A stretch of 62,753 bases of DNA from CAKUFA01 sp963646285 (GTDB lineage: Bacteria; Bacillota; Clostridia; Christensenellales; Aristaeellaceae), in contig CAVIWF010000009.1 in the NCBI GenBank assembly GCA_963646285.1, positions 1 through 62,753 of the forward strand. The letters are read 5' to 3'. The position numbers and the translations under genes were made by a program. The notes below the pieces were generated by a model that worked only from the letters and a program-made list of their open reading frames with translations, had not been told where the DNA came from and made no database searches. Below, piece by piece: positions 1-8,457 of this stretch (positions are counted from its first letter, which is position 1; every line of letters starts with the position of its first letter).

Positions 1-33
1 CTCTCTGCTTCTGGCTCCCTTGCTGCATTCCCG

Positions 34-81
34 TACTTATTCCTGCTGCTTTTGTGCTCTTCCCATACTTATTCCTGCTGC
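34..81. repeat. Imperfect direct repeat at window start
   Basis: A 16-base string, TACTTATTCCTGCTGC, occurs at 34-49 and again at 66-81. A third, diverged version follows at about 82-99. No convincing gene is seen in 1-370, so this is probably non-coding sequence downstream of a gene outside the window. Confidence 0.6.
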
Positions 82-240
82 ATTTCTCATACTAACTCCC
101 ATGTCGCTTTCCACTGTGGAACTTACTTTGGGAATTTACGGAAGTTTTCAGCGTGGGAAAGAAATGAGGGGGATTCAAGGTATGGTTTTGGTGCTTAAGG
201 GTTCCGAAAAACGCTAAAGACAATGTTTCCAGAAAATTTT

Positions 241-303
241 GAGTTTCTAAGTGAATTTATCGAGTTTCTAAGTGAATTTATCGAGTTTCTAAGTGAATTT
301 ATC
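241..303. repeat. Three perfect tandem copies of a 21-bp unit
   Basis: Positions 241-261, 262-282 and 283-303 are three identical 21-base units, each beginning GAGTTTCTAAG and ending TTTATC. They are AT-rich and end five bases before the -35 box of the promoter at 308-336. The period is two helical turns, so each copy would present the same DNA face. The array could be a regulator-binding array, or simply a slippage-prone microsatellite. No function can be assigned. Confidence 0.85.
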
Positions 304-307
304 CCAT

Positions 308-336
308 TTGCTTTTTTCCCTTCTCCATGGTATAAT
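308..336 (+). promoter_or_regulatory. Sigma-A type promoter of the CNNM/CorC gene
   Basis: TTGCTT at 308-313 and a perfect TATAAT at 331-336 are separated by 17 bp. Transcription would start near 343, giving a leader of about 130 nt before the first gene. Confidence 0.7.
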
Positions 337-374
337 TAACATTGTTTATCCTGCAAGCGCCGAAAGAAGGAGTG

Positions 375-449
375 ATGGTACCGTGGATCAGCCTCCCTGT
401 TGTCCTGACGCCTCGCACCGATCACCTTTATCGGCGCATGGCTGACTGA
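375..449 (+). CDS. Possible 24-codon leader peptide upstream of the CNNM/CorC gene
   Basis: An ATG at 375 directly behind AAGGAG (367-372) opens a 24-codon frame ending in TGA at 447-449, 21 bases before the ATG of the transporter gene. The peptide would contain three prolines and several arginines and end Met-Ala-Asp. A hairpin, CCGAT/ATCGG at 418-434, lies inside it. The SD-to-ATG spacing is short (2 nt) and only one sequence is available, so this may be chance. The idea that it controls the downstream gene is inference. Confidence 0.25.
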   Translation: MVPWISLPVVLTPRTDHLYRRMAD

Positions 450-470
450 CGAAAGGAAGATTTGTTTTCC

Positions 471-1736
471 ATGAACCCAAGTATGTGGCTGCTGATAGCA
501 ATTCTGGTGCTATGCGTGTCGCTGTCCGCTTTTTTCTCTGCATCTGAAACTGCCTATATGGCACTGAACCGCGTGCGGGTGAAGAACATGGCGGCAGACG
601 GGAAGCGGGGCGCACAGCGGGCGCTCGAACTCTCTGAGAAGTACGACCGCCTGTTGACCACCATCCTGATCGGCAACAACATTGTAAATACCCTGGCCGC
701 CTCCATCGGCACAGTGCTTTTTACCGGACTGGTGGGCAATATGGGGCCCACTGTGTCCACCATTGTCATTACCCTGGTGGTATTGACCTTTGGCGAAATC
801 ACCCCCAAAACTTTGGCGAAGGATCATGCGGAGCGTATTGCCCTCGCCGTGGCGGAACCGCTGCGTGTGCTCATGATCCTTTTTACGCCCCTGGATAAAA
901 TCTTCTCCCTGCTGCGCAATAAGCTGATGAAGCGGTTTGCCCATGAAGAAGAAAGCAACATCGAAGATGAACTGATGACCATGGTGGACGAGGCACAGCA
1001 TGAGGGTGATATGGACGCCCATGAAGGTGAATTGATCCGCTCCGCCATTGAGTTTAACGACCAAGATGCCCAGAGCATCCTGACCCCTCGAGTGGATATT
1101 ACTGCCATTGAGGACACGGCTACCATGGAGGAGGCCGCCGAGGTGCTGCGGGAAAGCGGCTATTCACGTGTGCCTGTCTATCACGAAGATATGGATCATG
1201 TGGTGGGCATTCTGCATGAAAAGGATTTCTATGTGCAGAAACATGCCGGCTGCAATGATATTTGCCAAATCATGAAACCTCCCGTGTGGGCACCTTCCAC
1301 CCTGAAAATTTCCAAATTGTTGAAACTGTTCCAGTCCTCCAAGACCCACATGGTGATTCTGCTGGATGAATTCGGCGGCACGGAAGGCCTTGTGACCATG
1401 GAAGATGTGCTGGAAGAGCTGGTCGGCGAGATTTACGATGAACATGATGATGTCAGCGAGGACATAGTTGCCCAGGCTGACGGTTCCTACAGCGTGGATG
1501 GTTCCATGCAGCTTAGCGACTTGCTGGAAAAATTCGATATTAAGGACGACTACGAGGCCGACACGGTAGGCGGCTTTGCGGCGGAAGTGCTTGGCCGTAT
1601 TCCCAAAGTGGGGGATACCTTTGATGCGGAGCAGCTTCACTGCGAAGTGGTGGCCATGGATAAGCGCCGTGTGACTCGCCTGAATGTGATCTATCAGGGC
1701 GAAAACGGACAGAATGATGAAGAACAAAGGAGCTGA
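471..1736 (+). CDS. CNNM/CorC (HlyC) family membrane protein with CBS domains
   Basis: This 421-residue protein belongs to the hemolysin-C/CorC family, whose members are linked to Mg2+ or Co2+ transport or efflux. The N-terminal DUF21 (CNNM) domain has about four hydrophobic segments in residues 1-150, including the stretch with FGEITPKTLAKDH. A pair of CBS domains follows (about 200-325), including the segment with MVILLDEFGGTEGLVT. The C-terminal CorC_HlyC domain (about 340-415) ends in the typical RVTRLNV strand. I chose ATG 471 because AAAGGAAG (452-459) is 11 bases upstream; an in-frame TTG at 462 is too close to that site. The gene starts the window's first operon, and a 40-codon gene follows 5 bases later. 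Confidence 0.9.
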   Translation: MNPSMWLLIAILVLCVSLSAFFSASETAYMALNRVRVKNMAADGKRGAQRALELSEKYDRLLTTILIGNNIVNTLAASIGTVLFTGLVGNMGPTVSTIVITLVVLTFGEITPKTLAKDHAERIALAVAEPLRVLMILFTPLDKIFSLLRNKLMKRFAHEEESNIEDELMTMVDEAQHEGDMDAHEGELIRSAIEFNDQDAQSILTPRVDITAIEDTATMEEAAEVLRESGYSRVPVYHEDMDHVVGILHEKDFYVQKHAGCNDICQIMKPPVWAPSTLKISKLLKLFQSSKTHMVILLDEFGGTEGLVTMEDVLEELVGEIYDEHDDVSEDIVAQADGSYSVDGSMQLSDLLEKFDIKDDYEADTVGGFAAEVLGRIPKVGDTFDAEQLHCEVVAMDKRRVTRLNVIYQGENGQNDEEQRS

Positions 1737-1741
1737 TCCTA

Positions 1742-1864
1742 TTGTCCAAAATGAAGAATAAGGCGGAGCGGAAGAAGACAGTGATCCGCATTGTCAGCCT
1801 GACGCTGGCTGGCTTGATGATCTTTTCCGTACTGGCGGCGGCCATTCTCTCGCAGGTGTTTTGA
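1742..1864 (+). CDS. Small single-span membrane protein (40 aa), DUF4044-like
   Basis: A TTG start at 1742, 9 bases behind AAAGGAG (1726-1732), opens a 40-codon frame ending in TGA at 1862-1864. The first 15 residues are strongly basic (MSKMKNKAERKKT). A single hydrophobic helix of about 22 residues follows, then a short tail ending SQVF. The design (Lys/Arg-rich N-terminus plus one helix) resembles tiny Firmicutes proteins such as the DUF4044 family; that family link is tentative. It lies 5 bases after the CNNM gene and just before the CapA-like gene, so translation is probably coupled. It is easy to miss in automated annotation. Confidence 0.6.
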   Translation: MSKMKNKAERKKTVIRIVSLTLAGLMIFSVLAAAILSQVF

Positions 1865-1898
1865 TTGACCATGCCGTAGGCTGAAGGAGGTGAACGCC

Positions 1899-3212
1899 AT
1901 GCGGAAGAAGAAGCATCGGGGAATTTCTTTCGGTACGGTTTTGATGCTGGCGCTCACCATTTGCGTCGCAGGTGCACTGGCTTTTGTACTGCCCCGATTG
2001 CAGGGAGAAACGGAACTGAACGTTGATGCCGGGGAAATGCTGAGTGCCCTGAAGCTTTCCGATTTACCGAAATTGGAAAAGAACGATATTCCTATTCAGG
2101 CGCAGGCAACGGCTGAACCTACGACAGCAGTTGCAACGGCAGCACCGACCCTTGCCCCAAAGGTGGCAGAAGCCACGGCAACTGTTGCTCCGACCTATGA
2201 AGCGACCCTTTGCTTCGGCGGCAGCGTGATGGTTCAGTCCAGCGTGCGAAAGTCGGCCTATTATAGCGATGCCAAGGATTATGACTTTACGGATATTTTT
2301 ACCCTGCTGGCTTCGTCCATGCAGTCGGATTACACGGTGGTGACCCTGGAAAATCTCATTGTGCCCAGTGCCAAGGTTTCCGACACAGTGGCACCGGAGC
2401 AGGTTGTTCCCATGCTGACTGCATCCGGCGTGAATGCGGTTGTCCTCGGTTTCCCAGAGGTGTTTGACCAGGGGTCTGCCGGGGTTGCATCCACCATCAG
2501 TGCTTTGCAGGGCAAAGGACTGGCGGTCATCGGTGCTTATGCGTCAGCGGAAGAAGCGACCAGCGTTACCACCCTGACTCTTGGGGGCATGAAGGTGGCA
2601 CTGCTCCACTACACCAGCGGGCTGACCAACACCGGCAAAAAGAAAATTAAGAATGAGTCTGCTGCCGATTTGATTCCCCTGATTGATACGGAGAAAATCG
2701 CTTCCGATATCAGCCAGGCGAAACAGCAGGGCGCACAGGCGGTGATTGTATCCCTGAACTGGGGCACGGACGGCAAAACTGCTGCCACCAAGGATCAGAA
2801 GACCATGGCGCAAGCCATTGCGGACAGCGGTGCAGACCTGATTATTGGTGCAGGCTCGGAAACGGTGCAGTCTGTGGAGTGGCTGAGCGCATCCGACGGC
2901 CGACAGGTGCTGTGCGCCTACTCTTTGGGCATGCTGCTGGGGGATTCCAGAAAGAATGCCAATGTGGCAGGGCTTCTGCTGAAGATTAAAATTGGCCTGG
3001 ATGCGGATGGTACGCTGAGCATTCGTCAGGTTTCTGGGGTGCCCACCTACATTTGGCGCTATAAGCAGGAGGGACAGTACCATTACCGGGTACTTCCCAG
3101 CAATTCACTTGCCCCGGATGGTATGGACAGTGATCAGATCAGCGCCATGACCAAGGCACTGAAAACGGTGCAAACGGCTTTGGACGGTTCTCCTGTCAGT
3201 CTGGGCAACTGA
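1899..3212 (+). CDS. Membrane-anchored CapA-like (PGA_cap) protein with degenerate metal site
   Basis: This 437-residue protein has a basic N-terminus, one transmembrane helix (about 11-31), a Thr/Ala/Pro-rich linker (about 66-100) and an extracellular domain with the fold signature of CapA / poly-gamma-glutamate synthesis proteins, a metallophosphatase relative. The usual metal-site motifs are eroded. The first strand reads CFGGSVMV (105-112) instead of GD-containing forms. The NNHxxD segment is replaced by GFPEVFDQG (184-192). HWG is NWG (287-289), and the GxHPH loop is GAGSETVQ (317-324). Only LEN (150-152) looks conserved. It is probably a non-catalytic member. ATG 1899 has AAGGAGGT 7 bases upstream; the in-frame GTG at 1890 lies inside that site. 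Confidence 0.75.
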   Translation: MRKKKHRGISFGTVLMLALTICVAGALAFVLPRLQGETELNVDAGEMLSALKLSDLPKLEKNDIPIQAQATAEPTTAVATAAPTLAPKVAEATATVAPTYEATLCFGGSVMVQSSVRKSAYYSDAKDYDFTDIFTLLASSMQSDYTVVTLENLIVPSAKVSDTVAPEQVVPMLTASGVNAVVLGFPEVFDQGSAGVASTISALQGKGLAVIGAYASAEEATSVTTLTLGGMKVALLHYTSGLTNTGKKKIKNESAADLIPLIDTEKIASDISQAKQQGAQAVIVSLNWGTDGKTAATKDQKTMAQAIADSGADLIIGAGSETVQSVEWLSASDGRQVLCAYSLGMLLGDSRKNANVAGLLLKIKIGLDADGTLSIRQVSGVPTYIWRYKQEGQYHYRVLPSNSLAPDGMDSDQISAMTKALKTVQTALDGSPVSLGN

Positions 3213-3296
3213 CCAATCGGCGGATGCTTGCTTCCCGGGGATGCAGCTCCGCTGATTTTTGCGTTGAAAGCTTGGGGTTTCGGTGGCGAAAAAAGG

Positions 3297-3325
3297 TTGA
3301 CCCAAACCTTGAAAAATGATACATT
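3297..3325 (+). promoter_or_regulatory. Promoter of the radical SAM-rng-miaB-mutSL run
   Basis: TTGACC (3297-3302) and TACATT (3320-3325) are separated by 17 bp, about 30 bases ahead of the radical SAM gene. It may drive much of the closely packed run to 15671. Confidence 0.55.
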
Positions 3326-3358
3326 ACATGAGCATGACCATGGAAGGGAGCTGCTTTT

Positions 3359-5218
3359 TTGGACGAGAATAAGATTGAGCGGATGCTGGAAAAGGTGCAG
3401 AAGCCATCCAGATATACCGGCGGCGAAATGAATGCCGTACACAAGGATTTCGACAGCATGGAGCTTACCTTCGCTTTCTGCTTTCCGGATACATACGAGG
3501 TTGCCATGTCCCATCTGGGCATGAAAATCCTCTATGGCCTGATTAACCAGCGGGAAAAGATGCTGTGCGAACGGGTCTGCATGCCCTGGGTGGACATGAT
3601 GGAGTTGATGCAGCAGGAGCAGGTGCCCCTTTTCTCTCTGGAAAGCCGGCACCCGGTGAGTGCATTTGATGTGGTGGGCTTTACCCTGCAATATGAAATG
3701 AGCTATACCAACATCCTTGCCATGCTGAACTTATCCGGCATTCCCCTTCGCAGTGCTGACCGCCGCCGGGAGGATCCCATTGTGGTGGCAGGCGGCCCCT
3801 GTGCCTTTAATCCGGAGCCTCTGGCAGGAGTCATTGACGCCTTCATGATCGGCGATGGGGAAGAGGTCATGCTGGAATTGTGCGATATCATTGCCGCATG
3901 GCGCAAGTCCGGGGAATCCAGGGAAAGCTGCCTGAAGCAGCTGGCAAAGCTGCAGGGTGTGTACGTGCCTTCCCTCTATGATGTGACCTACCACGAAGAC
4001 GGCACCATTGCCTCTTTCACACCCAATTGCCCGGAAGCTCCGGCCAAGGTGCAGAAGCGGATTGTGGTGGATCTGAATACGGCCTACTACCCCAAGGATA
4101 TTCCTGTACCCTACACGGAAATTATCCACGACCGCATTATGCTGGAAATCATGCGGGGATGCACCCGGGGCTGCCGCTTCTGCGAGGCGGGTATGCTGTA
4201 CCGTCCCGTGCGGGAAAGGAGTCTGGAAAGACTGATGGAGCTGGGGCTCAGCCTTGAAAATGCTACCGGCTACGAGGAAATCAGCCTGTCCAGCCTGTCC
4301 AGCGGCGACTATACCTGTCTGGCAGAATTGATTCGGGAACTGATGAAGGCTTTCGAAAAGAAGCATGTGTCCGTCAGTCTGCCTTCCCTGCGCATTGACA
4401 GCGTGCTGAAGGAATCCCTTGAGGAAACCCAGAAGGTGCATAAATCCAGCCTGACCTTTGCGCCGGAGGCTGGCACCCAGCGGCTTCGGGACGTAATCAA
4501 CAAGGGCGTCAGCGAAGCGGACTTGATGGAGAAGGTGAATGATGCCTTCCATGGCGGCTGGAATTCCGTCAAGCTGTATTTTATGATTGGCTTGCCTACG
4601 GAAACCACCGCAGACTTGGATGGCATTGGCGACTTGGCACAGAAATGCGTCAGCGCTTACTTTGCTGTGCCGAAAAATCAGCGGGCAAAGGGGCTGCGTG
4701 TTACCTGCAGTGCGTCCAGCTTCGTGCCCAAGCCTTTCACCCCCTTCCAGTGGGAACCCCAGGATACCCAGCAGCAAATCAAGGACAAGCAGGCCTATTT
4801 GCGCACGGTGCTGCACGGCATCAAAGGCGTTAACTTCAACTGGCACGAGCCGGAACTAAGCTATCTGGAAGCCTGCTTTGCCCGGGGCGACCGGCGCATG
4901 TGCGATGTGCTGCTGAAGGCCTTCGAAAAGGGCTGCATTCTGGATGGCTGGAGCGAACAGTTCAAGTTTGAACAGTGGATGGAAGCCTTTGAAGAATGCC
5001 ATGTGGATCCGGCATTCTATGCCTATCGCCGCCGAACAAAAGAGGAAATGCTACCCTGGGACTTCATTGATGCAGGGGTAACGAAGCAGTTCCTGTGGCA
5101 TGAAAAGGAAAAGGCAGAGCGGGCTGAAACAACCAAGGACTGCCGCAAGGGCTGCAACGGCTGCGGTATTCAGCGGTACAAGGGGGTGTGTTCTTTTGCG
5201 AATGATGGCTGTGTTTGA
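3359..5218 (+). CDS. Radical SAM protein, TIGR03960 family (B12-binding-like N-terminus)
   Basis: This 619-residue protein has an N-terminal cobalamin-binding-like region and a radical SAM core. The cluster motif CxxxCxxC is C268, C272 and C275 within IMRGCTRGCRFCEAG. The C-terminus carries five clustered cysteines (CRKGCNGCG, then KGVC and DGC), which could hold zinc or a second Fe-S cluster. The family's reaction is not established. Its constant partners are DUF2344 and RNase G, both directly downstream here. Translation starts at TTG 3359, 8 bases after GGAAGGGAG. The DUF2344 frame begins inside the last 23 bases, so the two are probably translationally coupled. Confidence 0.88.
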   Translation: MDENKIERMLEKVQKPSRYTGGEMNAVHKDFDSMELTFAFCFPDTYEVAMSHLGMKILYGLINQREKMLCERVCMPWVDMMELMQQEQVPLFSLESRHPVSAFDVVGFTLQYEMSYTNILAMLNLSGIPLRSADRRREDPIVVAGGPCAFNPEPLAGVIDAFMIGDGEEVMLELCDIIAAWRKSGESRESCLKQLAKLQGVYVPSLYDVTYHEDGTIASFTPNCPEAPAKVQKRIVVDLNTAYYPKDIPVPYTEIIHDRIMLEIMRGCTRGCRFCEAGMLYRPVRERSLERLMELGLSLENATGYEEISLSSLSSGDYTCLAELIRELMKAFEKKHVSVSLPSLRIDSVLKESLEETQKVHKSSLTFAPEAGTQRLRDVINKGVSEADLMEKVNDAFHGGWNSVKLYFMIGLPTETTADLDGIGDLAQKCVSAYFAVPKNQRAKGLRVTCSASSFVPKPFTPFQWEPQDTQQQIKDKQAYLRTVLHGIKGVNFNWHEPELSYLEACFARGDRRMCDVLLKAFEKGCILDGWSEQFKFEQWMEAFEECHVDPAFYAYRRRTKEEMLPWDFIDAGVTKQFLWHEKEKAERAETTKDCRKGCNGCGIQRYKGVCSFANDGCV

Positions 5219-5867
5219 AAAGAGCAAACGCCTCCGCCATGTGGGGCACCTGGATATCATGCGCTCCATGCAGCGGGCTCTTCGCCGCTCCGGCCTGCCG
5301 GTGAGCTACAGCAACGGCTTTAATCCCCACATTCTGCTGACCTTTGCATCCCCTTTGTCCGTGGGGGCAATCGGCAAAAGAGAACTGATGGAAGTCACCT
5401 TGTATGAAGATGTAACGCCGGAAGCTTTCCTTACTGCCATGAATCAGGCACTGCCGCCGGAAATGCAGCTTTCCGAAGCCAAGGTGCTGGAAGACAAGCA
5501 TCCGGCGCTGATGGCCATGGTGAAAGCTGCTCGATATGATATTTTGCCGGATGACCAGGAAGCGGCGGAGCACTGGTCTGTCTGCTTGACGGATTATCTG
5601 GCGCAGGAAAGCATCATGACCATGCGGAAAACCAAAAGCGGCATGAAGGAAACGGATATTCGCCCCCTGATTCATGAGCTTTCCTGCCAGGATGGTCATC
5701 TGCATGCGGTGCTGGCCTTAACCGAAACCGTTACCTGCAAGCCGGATATGCTCCTTTCCACCCTGTGCGACTTTGCATCCTGCCCTGTGCCTCGGGTTAC
5801 ATTGACCCGGGAAGGTTTGCTGGGACTGGATGAAGAGGGACACCTGGTTCCCCTGGAGACACTGTAA
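5196..5867 (+). CDS. DUF2344 / TIGR03936 family protein, partner of the radical SAM protein
   Basis: This 223-residue protein is typical of the family that always accompanies TIGR03960 proteins. The N-terminus carries GHLDIMRSMQRALRRSGLP followed by SNGFNPH, both hallmarks of the family. I start it at TTG 5196, 9 bases behind AGGGGG, which gives the usual N-terminal length; ATGs at 5202 and 5205 are alternatives. A longer upstream frame to 5100 is only overlap with the radical SAM gene. In some genomes the two proteins are fused, which suggests a complex. The biochemical role is unknown, though pairing with RNase G hints at RNA metabolism. Confidence 0.85.
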   Translation: MRMMAVFEKSKRLRHVGHLDIMRSMQRALRRSGLPVSYSNGFNPHILLTFASPLSVGAIGKRELMEVTLYEDVTPEAFLTAMNQALPPEMQLSEAKVLEDKHPALMAMVKAARYDILPDDQEAAEHWSVCLTDYLAQESIMTMRKTKSGMKETDIRPLIHELSCQDGHLHAVLALTETVTCKPDMLLSTLCDFASCPVPRVTLTREGLLGLDEEGHLVPLETL

Positions 5868-7042
5868 TGCGGGAGATACGTGTCAAGGCCGGCCACATGC
5901 CGGAAATCGCCGTGGTGGAAGATGGACAGCTGGTGGAATACCTGCGAGACGATCGGGCAAACCACGATGCGGAAACCGTGTATCTGGGCAAGGTGGAGCG
6001 GATTGTGCCGGGGATGGATGCCGCCTTCGTCAACATTGGCCAGAAGAAGAACGGTTTTCTTCCGCTAAAGGAAAAAAGTCAAACCTTCCATGATGCAGAA
6101 CTTCGCTGCGGTGATCGGGTGCTGGTGCAGGTGAAGCGGGAAGCCCATGAGCAGAAGGGTGCCTTTCTGTCCCGGGACGTGACCCTGTGCGGACAATATG
6201 TGATTCTCATGCCCTGCGACCGCTACATTGGTGTTTCGGCCAAGATTGAGGGCGAAAAGCGGGAGACCCTGAAACAGCTGGGCAGTGCCTTGGCAGAGGA
6301 TCGGTTCGGTCTGGTCATGCGCACAGCCGCCGCAGAGGCTTCGGAGGATGCCCTTACAGAAGAAACGGAAGCCCTGTGGGATAAGTGGCAGAGCATCAAG
6401 GGCAAAGCGGCTACCGCCCATGCCCCCTCCGTCATTCATGAGGAAGTGTCCCTGCTGGATGCCCTTTTGCGGGACTATGCGCCCCGGGGCATTGACTGCA
6501 TCGTAACCAACGACCAACGTCTTCTCCGGCAGCTGGAAGGGACGTACCGGGTGGCATGGACGGACGAAAACCCCATGGACAAGGATCACCTGCTGCAGCA
6601 GCGTAATCAGGCGCTGAGTCGGCAAATTCCATTGCCCTGCGGCGGCAATCTGGTCATTGACGAGTGCGAAGCCCTGACCGTGATTGATGTTAACAGCGGC
6701 CGAGCCACCGGCACCAAAATGGCGGAAGAAAACATCCGCATGGTGAACAAACAAGCCTGCGAGGAAGCGGCACGGCAAATGCGGCTGAGGAATCTGGGGG
6801 GCATTGTGATCATTGACTTGATCGACATGCAGCCGGAATCCCGCCCCATGGTGGAAGAAGCACTGAAGCAGGCCTGCCTGAAGGATCGGGTGAAGGTCGT
6901 GGTTCATGGCTTCACCTCTTTGGGGCTGATGGAGCTGACACGGAAGCGGCAGCGCCGTACCCTTCGGAATGAATGGACAGAAACCTGCGCCCATTGCCAA
7001 GGCAGTGGACGAGCGCGGATCAAGGAGGAAAAACATGACTGA
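5867..7042 (+). CDS. rng: Ribonuclease G/E family endoribonuclease
   Basis: This 391-residue RNase E/G catalytic protein cleaves single-stranded AU-rich RNA in rRNA and mRNA processing. An N-terminal S1 RNA-binding segment (with YLGKVERIVPGMDAAFVNIG) precedes the catalytic region. The Mg2+-binding aspartates lie in VIDVNSGR and IVIIDLIDMQ. The C-terminal CAHCQGSG matches the zinc-link CPxCxGxG. It is shorter than E. coli RNase G and lacks the long RNase E scaffold. Its ATG overlaps the upstream stop (TAATG), and its end overlaps miaB by 8 bases, so the three genes form one translational unit. Confidence 0.93.
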   Translation: MREIRVKAGHMPEIAVVEDGQLVEYLRDDRANHDAETVYLGKVERIVPGMDAAFVNIGQKKNGFLPLKEKSQTFHDAELRCGDRVLVQVKREAHEQKGAFLSRDVTLCGQYVILMPCDRYIGVSAKIEGEKRETLKQLGSALAEDRFGLVMRTAAAEASEDALTEETEALWDKWQSIKGKAATAHAPSVIHEEVSLLDALLRDYAPRGIDCIVTNDQRLLRQLEGTYRVAWTDENPMDKDHLLQQRNQALSRQIPLPCGGNLVIDECEALTVIDVNSGRATGTKMAEENIRMVNKQACEEAARQMRLRNLGGIVIIDLIDMQPESRPMVEEALKQACLKDRVKVVVHGFTSLGLMELTRKRQRRTLRNEWTETCAHCQGSGRARIKEEKHD

Positions 7043-8444
7043 CCGCAAGGTGCAGACAGTCAGTGGGGAGCAAATGGAAGAGCAGCGGCTGTATATGGAG
7101 CAGGTGCGCCATTTGCCGGATCGTCCCCGCACCTTTCATGTGGTGACGTATGGCTGCCAAATGAACGCCCACGACAGCGAATACCTGGCTGGTATGCTGA
7201 AGGAAATGGGCATGGAGGAAGCCGCTGACCGGGAGGAAGCGGATTTCGTCATTTTCAATACCTGCTGCGTTCGGGATAATGCAGAACGCCGGGCACTGGG
7301 CAATGTGAACTGGCTGCGGCAGGTGCAGAAGAAAAATCCCCGGCTGAAGATTGCCGTATGCGGCTGCATGGTGCAGCAGCCGGGCATGGCGGAAAAAATC
7401 CTGAAGCAGTACCGCTTTATTGACCTGGCCTTTGGCACGGCCAACCTGTACCGTATGCCGGAGATGCTCTACCAGGCATTGACGGAGGATCATGCGGTGG
7501 TGGAAGTGGATCAAAAGGACGTGGTGCCGGAAGATATGCCGGTGCAGCGTCTTCGTCAGGATGCGGCCTATATTACCATCATGTACGGGTGCGATAATTT
7601 CTGCTCCTACTGCGTGGTGCCTTATGTGCGGGGACGGGAGCGGAGCCGGGACATGGATGCCATCCTGCGTGAGGCGGAAGCGCTGCAGGCAGGGGGCGTG
7701 AAAGAGATCATGCTCCTGGGGCAAAATGTTAATTCCTACGGCAAGGGACTGGCAGAAGGGGCAACCTTTGCCAAGCTCCTGCACCGACTGGATGATATGG
7801 GCATTGAGCGGATTCGTTTCATGACGTCCCACCCCAAGGATTTGTCGGACGAATTGATTGAAGCCATGGGTTCCTGCAAGCATGTGCTGCCTCAGTTTCA
7901 CCTGCCGGTACAGTCCGGCAATGATGAAATTCTGAAGCAGATGAACCGGCATTACGACCGTGCCCACTACCTGGATCGTCTGAATAAACTGCGTGCTACC
8001 GTGCCGGGCATTGGCATTACCACGGACATTATTGTAGCCTTCCCGGGAGAGACAGAAGCTCAGTTTCAGGACACCCTGTCTTTGGTGGAACAGGTGGAGT
8101 ACGATTCGGCCTTTACCTTCGTTTATTCCCCCCGTTCCGGAACCCGGGCAGCCAAGATGGATTGCCAAATCCCGCCGGAGGTTGCCTCGGAACGGATTCA
8201 GCGGCTGATTGCCCTGCAGGAAGCTCATCAGCGTCACGCCATGGAGCGGTTCCTTAACACCCGGGAAGAGGTGCTGGTGGAGGGACTGAGCCGTCGGAGC
8301 GAAACAGCCGTATCCGGCAAGGGACGGCACGGCCTGTCCGTAACCCTGGAGGGAAGCGGAGAAGACGTGGGACAGATCATCCCCGTGCAGATTACGGGCA
8401 TTAAAAACAATACGCTCATCGGTCAAAGACTGACGGATGCATAA
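7035..8444 (+). CDS. miaB: tRNA-2-methylthio-N6-dimethylallyladenosine synthase MiaB
   Basis: This 469-residue radical SAM methylthiotransferase adds the 2-methylthio group to i6A37 in tRNA, acting after MiaA, which is encoded at 13484. The N-terminal UPF0004 domain begins TYGCQMNAHDSEYLAG and supplies cysteines for the auxiliary cluster. The radical SAM motif is GCDNFCSYC (C186, C190, C193), and a TRAM domain closes the protein. The start is ATG 7035 behind AAGGAGG; an upstream in-frame ATG at 6969 lies inside rng without a good site. The order miaB-YmcA-like-mutS-mutL is shared with Bacillus subtilis. Confidence 0.95.
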   Translation: MTDRKVQTVSGEQMEEQRLYMEQVRHLPDRPRTFHVVTYGCQMNAHDSEYLAGMLKEMGMEEAADREEADFVIFNTCCVRDNAERRALGNVNWLRQVQKKNPRLKIAVCGCMVQQPGMAEKILKQYRFIDLAFGTANLYRMPEMLYQALTEDHAVVEVDQKDVVPEDMPVQRLRQDAAYITIMYGCDNFCSYCVVPYVRGRERSRDMDAILREAEALQAGGVKEIMLLGQNVNSYGKGLAEGATFAKLLHRLDDMGIERIRFMTSHPKDLSDELIEAMGSCKHVLPQFHLPVQSGNDEILKQMNRHYDRAHYLDRLNKLRATVPGIGITTDIIVAFPGETEAQFQDTLSLVEQVEYDSAFTFVYSPRSGTRAAKMDCQIPPEVASERIQRLIALQEAHQRHAMERFLNTREEVLVEGLSRRSETAVSGKGRHGLSVTLEGSGEDVGQIIPVQITGIKNNTLIGQRLTDA

Positions 8445-8457
8445 AGGAGAAGACACC

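Noticed and set aside
20..217. 65-codon frame at the window start
   Set aside because: It overlaps the imperfect direct repeat, has no SD and no recognisable protein pattern.
241..303. Tandem 21-bp repeat considered as a CRISPR remnant
   Set aside because: The copies are directly adjacent with no spacers, and no cas gene is present.
6969..7034. Upstream ATG extension of miaB
   Set aside because: It lies in the rng coding region without a ribosome-binding site; ATG 7035 has AAGGAGG and gives the normal MiaB N-terminus.
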